A DNA stretch of 49,818 nt from JAFGVL01 sp964546015 (GTDB lineage: Bacteria > Bacteroidota > Bacteroidia > Bacteroidales > Paludibacteraceae): the NCBI GenBank assembly GCA_964546015.1, contig CAZJHO010000010.1, positions 1-49,818 on the forward strand, given 5' to 3'. How positions within the stretch are numbered: the first letter of the stretch is position 1; every line of letters begins with the position of its first letter. Shown here piece by piece: positions 8,969 to 15,718 of this stretch. The notes below the pieces were generated by a model, which was not told the DNA's origin, did not search any database, and saw nothing but the letters and a program-made list of their open reading frames with translations. Made by a program: the position numbers and the translations under genes.

Positions 8969-9784
8969 ATGAACACAATATTAATCACAATTTTAATACT
9001 TGGATTGCTGGGTGTCTTTTCTGCTATAATCCTATATTTCGTTGCACAAAAATTCAAAGTGTATGAAGATCCTCGCATTGATGAAGTAGAAGCCGTTCTA
9101 CCGGCAGCTAATTGCGGTGGTTGTGGATTTCCGGGTTGTCGCAATTTTGCCGAAGCTTGCGTGAAAGCCGAAACATTGAATGGTTTACTTTGCCCTGTGG
9201 GTGGAAATGAAGTGATGACAAAAGTTGCCGCAACATTGGGCATGGAAGCAACAGCCAGTGAACCTAAAATTGCAGTAGTGCGTTGCAACGGATCGTGTGC
9301 AAATAGAGTTCGGACAAACACTTACGACGGCGCACAATCCTGCGCAGTAGCCGCAAGTTTGTATGGCGGTGAAACAGGTTGCTCGTTCGGTTGTTACGGC
9401 TTGGGCGATTGCGAAGTGTCCTGTCAATTCGACGCATTGTATATTGACCAAGAAACAAAACTTCCGGTAATTGATGAAGAAAAATGTACTTCGTGCGGAG
9501 CTTGCGTAAAGGCTTGTCCGAAAATGATTATCGAGTTGCGTAAAAAAGGTCCGAAATCGCGTCGTATTTATGTAAATTGTGTAAATAAAGACAAAGGCGG
9601 ACCTGCCCGAAAAGCTTGCAGCGTAGCTTGTATTGGTTGTGGGAAATGTCAGAAAGAATGTGCGTTTGAAGCTATTACCATCGAAAGTAATTTAGCTTAC
9701 ATTGATTATACCCGCTGTCGTTTGTGTCGCAAATGCGTAAGTGTTTGCCCTACAAATGCGATTGTGGAATTAAATTTTAATTAG
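8969..9784 (+). CDS. rnfB: Rnf electron transport complex subunit B
   Basis: 271 aa from the ATG at 8969 (MNTILITILILGLLGVFSAI). One N-terminal membrane helix anchors it. A 4Fe-4S domain of the CGGCGFPGCRNFAEAC type follows (about residues 48-75), with a further Cys cluster near 100-150. The C-terminal ferredoxin-like modules carry CTSCGACVKACP, CIGCGKCQKEC and CRLCRKCVSVCP. RnfB is the likely entry point for electrons from reduced ferredoxin. It is the first rnf structural gene after rseC. Its stop codon (9782-9784) lies inside the left arm of a 33-nt inverted repeat. Confidence 0.96.
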   Translation: MNTILITILILGLLGVFSAIILYFVAQKFKVYEDPRIDEVEAVLPAANCGGCGFPGCRNFAEACVKAETLNGLLCPVGGNEVMTKVAATLGMEATASEPKIAVVRCNGSCANRVRTNTYDGAQSCAVAASLYGGETGCSFGCYGLGDCEVSCQFDALYIDQETKLPVIDEEKCTSCGACVKACPKMIIELRKKGPKSRRIYVNCVNKDKGGPARKACSVACIGCGKCQKECAFEAITIESNLAYIDYTRCRLCRKCVSVCPTNAIVELNFN

Positions 9785-9813
9785 CAAACTTGAAAATTAG
9801 CAGATTAGCAAAT
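9781..9813 (+). repeat. Left inverted-repeat arm after rnfB
   Basis: 33-nt arm that starts at the rnfB stop codon and includes AATTAGCAGATTAGCAAAT. By eye it matches the reverse complement of 10329-10361 at 30 of 33 positions, and that of 9932-9964 at 27 of 33. RNA from this operon could therefore fold a long stem enclosing the four-helix-bundle gene, or a shorter stem enclosing only the leader of that gene. Confidence 0.8.
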
Positions 9814-9931
9814 GAAATTCAAACAATCTCTGGATTATAAAATCACATAAAAAAGTGATTATAAGTTTCAAAGGATTAAATGAAATAACAGGAATATCAA
9901 AAACAGAATAAACATAGAATTATATCTTTTC

Positions 9932-9964
9932 ATTTGCAAATTTGCTAATTCTCGAATTTACTAA
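9932..9964 (+). repeat. Middle octad array abutting the four-helix-bundle start
   Basis: Four in-phase octads (TTTGCAAA, TTTGCTAA, TTCTCGAA, TTTACTAA, 9933-9964) end directly at the ATG at 9965. It is a direct copy, with changes, of the array before rnfC (10329-10361) and is inverted relative to 9781-9813. Between the left arm and this array, AATCAC/GTGATT forms a small hairpin near 9841-9860. Confidence 0.8.
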
Positions 9965-10309
9965 ATGGAAAAAGAAAATGTTATTTTGAAGCTGACTTTT
10001 GAGTTTGCTTTGGATGTTATAGAATTTGCTGAGTTATTGGAATCAAAAAGAAAATTTGTTGTAGTGAATCAACTTCTGAAGAGTGGAACTTCTATTGGAG
10101 CAAATGTTCAAGAAGCGCAAAATGCAGAGAGCAAGAACGATTTTATTCATAAAATGAAAATTGCAGCAAAAAAAGCTAATGAAACAGAATATTGGTTGGC
10201 ATTGTGTGCTTTTTCAAAACAATATCCCGATTGTAATGAATTACAAGAAAAAATAACAGTTATTCTACGAATAATAAACAAAATAATAGAGACATCGAAA
10301 ACGAGATAA
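9965..10309 (+). CDS. Four-helix-bundle protein (23S rRNA intervening-sequence protein family)
   Basis: 114 aa, almost entirely helical. Diagnostic segments of the S23/IVP family are LLKSGTSIGANVQEAQNAESKNDFIHKMKIAAKKANETEYWL (about residues 39-80) and the C-terminal LRIINKIIETSK. The family was first found encoded in intervening sequences of bacterial 23S rRNA and is common as scattered single genes in Bacteroidetes; its biochemical role is unresolved. It is related in fold to the Avd protein of diversity-generating retroelements, but no reverse transcriptase is present. It interrupts rnfB-rnfC in the same orientation and is enclosed by 33-nt inverted arms (9781-9813, 10329-10361). Confidence 0.9.
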   Translation: MEKENVILKLTFEFALDVIEFAELLESKRKFVVVNQLLKSGTSIGANVQEAQNAESKNDFIHKMKIAAKKANETEYWLALCAFSKQYPDCNELQEKITVILRIINKIIETSKTR

Positions 10310-10328
10310 TCGGAATTGGAAATACAAT

Positions 10329-10361
10329 ATTTGCTAACCTGCTAATTCTCAAATTTGCTAA
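10329..10361 (+). repeat. Right inverted-repeat arm before rnfC
   Basis: Four in-phase octads (TTTGCTAA, CCTGCTAA, TTCTCAAA, TTTGCTAA, 10330-10361) ending 8 nt before the rnfC ATG. Inverted match to 9781-9813 (30 of 33) and direct match to 9932-9964. Confidence 0.8.
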
Positions 10362-10369
10362 TTGTTATT

Positions 10370-11695
10370 ATGAGAACTTTTAAAATAGGCGGAATTCATC
10401 CTGCAGAAAATAAATTTTCGGCTAACCTGAACATTCAGGTAGCACCATTGCCAAAACAAGCGGTTGTAATGCTTGGACAAAGTTTAGGTGCGCCATCGAC
10501 CCCTATTGTCGAAAAGGGAACTGAAGTAAAAGTGGGAACACTTATTGCCAAAGCAAACGGATTCGTATCAGCTAATGTGCACTCTCCGGTATCGGGTAAA
10601 GTGGCAAGAATCGATGAGTTTATCGATGCCAGCGGATACAAAAAAGCTGCTATTGTAATCGATACAGAAGGCGATGAATGGGAAGAATCCATTGATCGAA
10701 GCGAAAAACTCAAAAAAGATATTACAGCTACGAAAGAGGAAATTTTGGCAAAGATAGCCGAGGCGGGTATTGTAGGTTTAGGTGGAGCTACTTTTCCTAC
10801 CCATATTAAACTATCGCCACCTTCGGGTAAAACGGTTGAAATATTAATTATTAATGCCGTTGAATGTGAGCCTTATTTAACTTCAGACCATCAATTAATG
10901 CTGGAAAAAGCAAAAGAGGTCATCGTGGGTATTCGTATTCTGATGAAAGCCATAGGTGTTAGTCGTACTATCATCGGAATTGAAAATAATAAACCGGACG
11001 CTATCGCTCTGATGCAAGAATTGGCACAAAACGAATTAGGTATCGAGGTTTGTCCGCTCAAAGTAAAATATCCACAAGGAGGTGAAAAACAATTGATTGA
11101 CGCAACTATCGGTTGCCAAGTGCCAAGCGGAGCATTGCCGATTGAAGTAGGTGCAATAGTACAAAATGTAGGTACCGCCTTTGCAGTTTACGAAGCAGTG
11201 CAAAAAAATAAACCATTGATAGAACGCATCATTACCATTACCGGAAAATCGGTTAAAAAACCATCGAATTTGTTAGTGCGGATCGGTACGCCGTTGGCAG
11301 AATTGATTGATTTTTGCGATGGATTGCCCGAAGATACCGGCAAAGTAATCGGCGGTGGCCCGATGATGGGTAAAGCATTGATGAATCTCGATGTACCTGT
11401 GACAAAAGGAAGTTCGGGTTTGCTTATTATACCAACCCTCGAAGCTGAGCGAAAGAAAATGCGTAATTGTATCCGTTGTGCTAAATGTGTAACCGTTTGC
11501 CCGATGGGATTAGAGCCATACCTATTAATGGGTGCCAGCGAACAAAATTTATGGGATATGGCAGAAGAAAATCATATTATGGACTGTGTAGAGTGTGGCT
11601 CATGTAGTTATACTTGTCCATCGGCACGCCCATTGTTAGATTATATCCGATTAGGCAAAAGCAAAGTTGGAGCAATAATTCGCAACCGTAAATAA
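10370..11695 (+). CDS. rnfC: Rnf electron transport complex subunit C
   Basis: 441 aa from the ATG at 10370 (MRTFKIGGIHPAENKFS). The N-terminal part is a barrel-sandwich hybrid domain (VSANVHSPVSGKVARID). A NuoF-like FMN/NADH-binding fold follows, with GLGGATFPTHIKLSPP and INAVECEPYLTSDH (about 135-175). Two 4Fe-4S clusters near the C-terminus are bound by CIRCAKCVTVCP and CVECGSCSYTCP (about 365-415). RnfC is the soluble subunit where NAD+ is reduced. Proteobacterial RnfC has long C-terminal repeats; this one lacks them, as is normal in Bacteroidetes. Confidence 0.96.
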   Translation: MRTFKIGGIHPAENKFSANLNIQVAPLPKQAVVMLGQSLGAPSTPIVEKGTEVKVGTLIAKANGFVSANVHSPVSGKVARIDEFIDASGYKKAAIVIDTEGDEWEESIDRSEKLKKDITATKEEILAKIAEAGIVGLGGATFPTHIKLSPPSGKTVEILIINAVECEPYLTSDHQLMLEKAKEVIVGIRILMKAIGVSRTIIGIENNKPDAIALMQELAQNELGIEVCPLKVKYPQGGEKQLIDATIGCQVPSGALPIEVGAIVQNVGTAFAVYEAVQKNKPLIERIITITGKSVKKPSNLLVRIGTPLAELIDFCDGLPEDTGKVIGGGPMMGKALMNLDVPVTKGSSGLLIIPTLEAERKKMRNCIRCAKCVTVCPMGLEPYLLMGASEQNLWDMAEENHIMDCVECGSCSYTCPSARPLLDYIRLGKSKVGAIIRNRK

Positions 11696-11724
11696 TACTT
11701 GTAAATAGTAAATTTAAAATATTT

Positions 11725-12711
11725 ATGTCAGAAAAAAAATTAGTTGTTTCTCCTTCGCCACATGTACATAGCGGCGATTCGATAGAGAAAAACATGTATG
11801 GCGTGCTTATTGCCTTAGTTCCCGCTTTGCTTGTTTCGCTTTACTTTTTCGGATTGGGTGCGCTTATCGTTACACTGGTTTCGATAGTGTCGTGCGTTGT
11901 TTTCGAAGCGTTAATCCAAAAATTCTTGCTTAAAACCAATATCACTATCAAAGACGGCTCGGCAATCCTTACCGGATTATTGTTGGCATTCAACCTGCCC
12001 TCCAATCTTCCTGTTTGGATGGTGCTTATAGGAGCAGCCGTAGCTATTGGCATCGGTAAAATGACTTTCGGCGGATTGGGCAACAACCTCTTTAATCCCG
12101 CTTTAGTTGGGCGCGTGTTTCTGTTGATTTCATTCCCCGTACAAATGACCTCGTGGCCTACGCCATCCGTTCTTCCTATGACTTTAGACGCAACTACAAG
12201 TGCAACGCCGCTCGGCATTATGAAAGAAAGCTTGATGAAAGGCGAAACCGTTTCTACTATCATGAGTAAACTACCATCATTGCAAGATATGATTATAGGT
12301 AATATAGGTGGTAGTATAGGCGAAATTTCAGCCATTGCTTTAATTCTGGGTGGAATATTCCTGCTTTGGCGGAAGATTATTACATGGCATATTCCGGTTA
12401 GTATGATTGCAGCGATTGTGATATTTGCAGGCATCTTACATGCCATAAACCCGGAACAATATGCCGGACCGGCATTTCATATTCTGACCGGGGGCGTATT
12501 GCTCGGAGCTATTTTTATGGCAACCGATTATGTGACATCGCCCATGAACAAAAAAGGTATGTTAATTTATGGTACATTAATCGGTGTGCTAACCATTTGT
12601 ATTCGTGTATTCGGCTCATATCCCGAAGGAGTCTCATTTGCCATTCTTATTATGAACGCCTTTACGCCGCTTATTAATAAGTATGTGAAACCGAAATTGT
12701 ATGGAAAATAA
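11725..12711 (+). CDS. rnfD: Rnf electron transport complex subunit D
   Basis: 328 aa, about nine to ten membrane helices. Starts MSEKKLVVSPSPHVHSGDSI, and the family segment SPSPH is present. The covalent FMN site is the Thr in SATPLG (about residue 161), the equivalent of the S(G/A)AT motif of RnfD/NqrB. GDSIEKNMYGVLIALVPALL begins the first helix. It forms part of the membrane core that couples electron flow to Na+ or H+ export. It lies 29 nt after rnfC. The stop codon's last base begins the left arm of an inverted repeat that encloses the broken four-helix-bundle gene. Confidence 0.95.
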   Translation: MSEKKLVVSPSPHVHSGDSIEKNMYGVLIALVPALLVSLYFFGLGALIVTLVSIVSCVVFEALIQKFLLKTNITIKDGSAILTGLLLAFNLPSNLPVWMVLIGAAVAIGIGKMTFGGLGNNLFNPALVGRVFLLISFPVQMTSWPTPSVLPMTLDATTSATPLGIMKESLMKGETVSTIMSKLPSLQDMIIGNIGGSIGEISAIALILGGIFLLWRKIITWHIPVSMIAAIVIFAGILHAINPEQYAGPAFHILTGGVLLGAIFMATDYVTSPMNKKGMLIYGTLIGVLTICIRVFGSYPEGVSFAILIMNAFTPLINKYVKPKLYGK

Positions 12712-12741
12712 GTTCAAAGTTTAGTGTAAATGTTTTAAAGT
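12711..12741 (+). repeat. Left inverted-repeat arm after rnfD
   Basis: 31-nt arm starting at the last base of the rnfD stop codon. Against the reverse complement of 13160-13190 the outer 11 positions (AGTTCAAAGTT) and inner 8 (TTTAAAGT) are identical and the middle 12 are largely different, about 24 of 31 overall by eye. It has the same placement as the 9781-9813 arm after rnfB, with a different sequence. Confidence 0.65.
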
Positions 12742-12748
12742 AATTATT

Positions 12749-13101
12749 ATGTATAAAATAGAAAAATTTGAAGATTTTGAAGTCTGGCAGTTGGGAAGGG
12801 AATTTTGTAAAGATATTTTAAATTGAGAGATCAAATAAAAGCATCATCAGGCTCAATCATGGACAATATAGCTGAAGGTTTTGAACGAGGAGGAAATAAA
12901 GAGTTTGGTCAATTTTTATCGATTGCAAAAGGTTCGTGTGGAGAATCACGGAGTCAATTATATCGGGCGTTCGATTTTTTTTATGTAGAAAAAGAAGAAT
13001 TTGAAGTGCTTTATCAAAAAACGGTAAATATTTTAAAGAAATTATCATCATTAATAAATTATTTGAAACAATCAGAATTAAAAGGAACAAAATATAAATA
13101 G
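12749..13101 (+). pseudogene. Broken four-helix-bundle protein gene
   Basis: The ATG at 12749 gives MYKIEKFEDFEVWQLGREF and stops at 12824-12826. The family continues in another frame from 12823 (LRDQIKASSGSIMDNIAEGF), through ERGGNKEFGQFLSIAKGSCGESRSQLY to the stop at 13099-13101. Intact relatives have roughly 10-15 more residues between the N-terminal helix and the LRDQI helix, so a small deletion with frameshift is the simplest reading. A separate translation from TTG at 12823 (92 aa) would lack helix 1. It belongs to the same family as 9965-10309 but to a different subgroup (the FEDFEVWQ type). It lies in the rnf operon between rnfD and rnfG, inside inverted arms. Confidence 0.82.
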
Positions 13102-13113
13102 TTCAAATATAGA

Positions 13114-13190
13114 TTTAAAATGGATTTTGTTTAAGATTGCATTTCGTCTATCAAAATCCACTTTAAACCTTGAACTTTGAACTTTGAACT
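13114..13190 (+). repeat. Inverted repeat and heptads before rnfG
   Basis: TTTAAAATGGATTTTG (13114-13129) matches the reverse complement of 13152-13167 at 15 of 16 positions with a 22-nt loop. The right side runs into in-phase heptads CTTGAAC, TTTGAAC, TTTGAAC (13169-13189), ending 8 nt before the rnfG ATG. The segment 13160-13190 also pairs with 12711-12741, so two alternative stems are possible. The TGGATTTTGTTTAA element is shared with the rseC-rnfB spacer. Confidence 0.75.
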
Positions 13191-13197
13191 ATACTGT

Positions 13198-13788
13198 ATG
13201 AAAAAACTAGAATCAACCCTACCCAACATGGTGCTTAGCTTGTTGCTTATCTGCGCGATAATGGCAGGTGCATTAGCCCTTGTATATAGTGCAACCAAAG
13301 AGCCGATAGCAAAAGCCGACATCAAAGTAGTAAACGATGCGGTAAAAGAAGTTGTTCCGGCTTTCGACAACGACCCGAATAAGGAAAAATGGGAAGCCGA
13401 TGGATTGATATTTTATCCCGCTAAAAAGAACGGACAATTAGTAGGGACAGCCGTAAAAACATTTACAGAAAGTGGTTTTAGCGGTCGTTTTGAAGTTATG
13501 GTAGGTTTCTTGCCGGATGAGACTATCTATAACTCGAAAGTACTTTCACATAAAGAAACACCGGGATTAGGCTCTAAAATGAGCGACCCGAAATTTTACG
13601 AACAATTTAATAATATGAAATTTGAAGGTAATCTGTCGGTAAAAAAAGACGGCGGAACGATTGATGCCATTACAGCAGCAACCATATCCTCTCGTGCTTA
13701 TTGTGATGCTATCAATCGTGCACATTCAGCACTTTCAAATAATATATACGACTCTACTAGCGGAGCAACGAAAGGAGGTCAAGAATGA
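13198..13788 (+). CDS. rnfG: Rnf electron transport complex subunit G
   Basis: 196 aa from the ATG at 13198 (MKKLESTLPNMVLSLLLICA); an upstream in-frame start lies in the heptad repeat and is rejected. One N-terminal membrane helix, then a periplasmic FMN-binding domain. The covalent FMN is attached to the Thr of AITAATISS (about residue 162), the RnfG/NqrC site. HKETPGLGSKM near residue 119 is also family-typical. The stop overlaps the rnfE start as ATGA (13785-13788), showing tight coupling. Confidence 0.95.
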   Translation: MKKLESTLPNMVLSLLLICAIMAGALALVYSATKEPIAKADIKVVNDAVKEVVPAFDNDPNKEKWEADGLIFYPAKKNGQLVGTAVKTFTESGFSGRFEVMVGFLPDETIYNSKVLSHKETPGLGSKMSDPKFYEQFNNMKFEGNLSVKKDGGTIDAITAATISSRAYCDAINRAHSALSNNIYDSTSGATKGGQE

Positions 13789-14369
13789 GTAATTGGAAAA
13801 CCTTTGTAAACGGACTTTGGAAAGAAAATCCCAGTGTAGTACTCGTACTCGGAACTTGTCCGACACTTGCTGTAACCACCGAAGCTATCAACGGCTTGGG
13901 TATGGGAGTAGCCACAACCTTCGTGTTGGTATTTGCCAATATATTCGTGTCTTTGCTCAAAAATTTTATTCCGGATAAAGTGCGTATTGCAGCCTTTGTA
14001 GTAATCATAGCCAGTTTTACAACCATTGTCGATTTGGTAATGAAAGCCTATGTGCCGGTACTTTACAGCGCATTGGGAATTTTCATTCCGCTGATTGTGG
14101 TAAACTGTATCTTGCTCGGTCGGGCAGAGTCGTTCGCACAAAAAAATAGTGCACTCCCATCTTTACTTGACGGTTTAGGCATGGGACTCGGATTTACTGC
14201 CGCACTTACCATAATGGGAGCTGTACGCGAACTGCTTGGCAACGGAAGTATATTCAGTTATAATTTTGGTTTCCAAGATAATATATTGTTATTTATCCTC
14301 CCTCCGGGAGCTTTCTTCGTGTATGGCTACATGATAGCATTAACCAATAAAATTAAAAGCAAAAAGTAA
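13785..14369 (+). CDS. rnfE: Rnf electron transport complex subunit E
   Basis: 194 aa, six membrane helices. Starts MSNWKTFVNGLWKENPSVVL, and LGTCPTLAVTTEAINGLGMG is the conserved RnfE/NqrD segment, containing a Cys. NCILLGRAESFAQKN is the second conserved Cys segment. RnfA and RnfE are inverted-topology homologues that together bind an iron centre through such Cys residues. The start overlaps the rnfG stop by 4 nt. Confidence 0.95.
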   Translation: MSNWKTFVNGLWKENPSVVLVLGTCPTLAVTTEAINGLGMGVATTFVLVFANIFVSLLKNFIPDKVRIAAFVVIIASFTTIVDLVMKAYVPVLYSALGIFIPLIVVNCILLGRAESFAQKNSALPSLLDGLGMGLGFTAALTIMGAVRELLGNGSIFSYNFGFQDNILLFILPPGAFFVYGYMIALTNKIKSKK

Positions 14370-14375
14370 TAACTC

Positions 14376-14427
14376 ATTTACAGATTGACCGATTGACAAA
14401 TTGAAATTCAAGAAAAAATCAGTAAAT
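14376..14427 (+). repeat. rnfE-rnfA spacer: inverted arms around three octads
   Basis: ATTTACAGATT (14376-14386) matches the reverse complement of AATCAGTAAAT (14417-14427) at 10 of 11 positions. Between and overlapping them are the in-phase octads CAGATTGA, CCGATTGA, CAAATTGA (14381-14404). This spacer has no inserted gene and could be an unoccupied version of the other rnf spacers. Confidence 0.65.
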
Positions 14428-14446
14428 CCGTATAAATAAGAATATC

Positions 14447-15022
14447 ATGGAATTCGTAAGTATAATTATCCTCGCCCTTTTTGTGAACAATGTAGTGTTG
14501 TCTCAATTCTTGGGTATTTGTCCGTTTTTGGGTGTATCCAATAAAATCCCGACAGCATTAGGAATGGGGGCTGCTGTAATTTTTGTATTAGTGCTTGCCA
14601 ATTTGGTAACCTACCTGCTCTACACCTATTTACTTGTTCCAATGGATGTTGCGTTTATGCAAACCATTTCGTTTATTTTAGTCATTGCCGCTTTGGTACA
14701 AATGGTCGAAATCATTTTAAAAAAAGTCAGTCCGCCGTTGTATCAGGCTTTGGGAATTTTCCTTCCACTTATCACCACCAACTGTGCCGTAATGGGAACA
14801 GCTTTAGTGGCTATTACCAAAAACTACGATCTGATACACAATGTCTTTTATGCCGCCATGACCGGACTTGGATTTACACTTGCCATGGTTATAATGGCGG
14901 GATTACGCGAGCAACTTGCTCTTGTCAAAATCCCTAAAAGCATGCAAGGAGCTTCTATCGTTCTTGTAACAGCCGGACTCTTAGCAATGGCATTTATGGG
15001 ATTTTCGGGAATGGTAAAATGA
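14447..15022 (+). CDS. rnfA: Rnf electron transport complex subunit A
   Basis: 191 aa, six membrane helices. MEFVSIIILALFVNNVVLSQ begins the first helix, and FLGICPFLGVSNKIPTALGM carries the first conserved Cys. LGIFLPLITTNCAVMGTALV carries the second. It is paralogous to RnfE, and the two form the core that passes electrons across the membrane. It completes the six-subunit set B, C, D, G, E, A in the usual Bacteroidetes order. The stop overlaps the next gene by ATGA at 15019-15022. Confidence 0.95.
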   Translation: MEFVSIIILALFVNNVVLSQFLGICPFLGVSNKIPTALGMGAAVIFVLVLANLVTYLLYTYLLVPMDVAFMQTISFILVIAALVQMVEIILKKVSPPLYQALGIFLPLITTNCAVMGTALVAITKNYDLIHNVFYAAMTGLGFTLAMVIMAGLREQLALVKIPKSMQGASIVLVTAGLLAMAFMGFSGMVK

Positions 15023-15702
15023 ACAGGCAACTCAAACTAACCGAAGACGGTTCGTACACGCTATACCTGCCCGAAATCGATGAAACATATCATTCTGTAC
15101 ACGGAGCGGTTAACGAGTCGCTTCATGTCTTTATACACGCAGGTTTTGACCTTTGCGAGAAAGAAGAAGCGAATATCTTTGAAATCGGTTTCGGAATGGG
15201 GCTAAATGCTTACCTGACAGCTTTAGCCGCCGAAGCTGCAAACAAGATTGTACATTATACATCAATAGAAAAATATCCACTAGAGGAAGATATTTGGGAA
15301 CAACTGAACTTTGCAGGAACAGACGAATCGAAACAAACATTGTTTGAGAAAATTCATCGTGCGGAGTGGGAGAAGGAAATTTGCATTACAGAGAATTTTT
15401 ACCTGCAAAAAATCCAAGCCGACTTTTGCAACTTAGATTTAGTCAACGATTTTGATCTTATTTATTATGACGCTTTTTCGCCCGAAAAACAACCCGAACT
15501 TTGGACAGAAGATATTTTCCAAAAACTATATCAACACACAAAGCCAAAAGGTATTTTAACTACCTATTGCGCTAAAGGATCCGTGCGCCGAGCCATGCAG
15601 GCAGCCGGATTTACCGTAAAGCGCATACCCGGCCCAAAAGGAAAACGCGAAATGCTGCTGGCAAGGAAAGTGGCTTCGAGAACCTCAGCCACCGAACACT
15701 GA
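15019..15702 (+). CDS. mnmD: MnmD-like tRNA methyltransferase (MnmC1-type domain)
   Basis: 227 aa. A Rossmann methyltransferase with SAM-binding motif NIFEIGFGMGLNAYLTAL (about residues 52-70) and the DUF752-type segment DLIYYDAFSPEKQPELWTED (about 147-166). ILTTYCAKGSVRRAMQAAGF and PGPKGKREMLLA near the end match the N-terminal domain of MnmC. It should methylate nm5(s2)U in the tRNA wobble position. The FAD-dependent second half of MnmC is absent, as in stand-alone MnmD proteins. The 4-nt overlap with rnfA makes it the last gene of the rnf operon, although the functions look unrelated. The tRNA thiolase mnmA is also in this window (25953-27026). Confidence 0.85.
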   Translation: MNRQLKLTEDGSYTLYLPEIDETYHSVHGAVNESLHVFIHAGFDLCEKEEANIFEIGFGMGLNAYLTALAAEAANKIVHYTSIEKYPLEEDIWEQLNFAGTDESKQTLFEKIHRAEWEKEICITENFYLQKIQADFCNLDLVNDFDLIYYDAFSPEKQPELWTEDIFQKLYQHTKPKGILTTYCAKGSVRRAMQAAGFTVKRIPGPKGKREMLLARKVASRTSATEH

Positions 15703-15718
15703 AGTTCTCTAAGTGTCC

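Noticed and set aside
9965..10309. Avd protein of a diversity-generating retroelement
   Set aside because: Same general fold, but no reverse transcriptase, template repeat or variable gene is nearby; the sequence fits the S23/IVP group better.
12823..13101. Intact 92-aa four-helix-bundle gene
   Set aside because: It lacks the first helix, which is found in another frame just upstream (12749-12823); the locus is better read as a frameshifted pseudogene.
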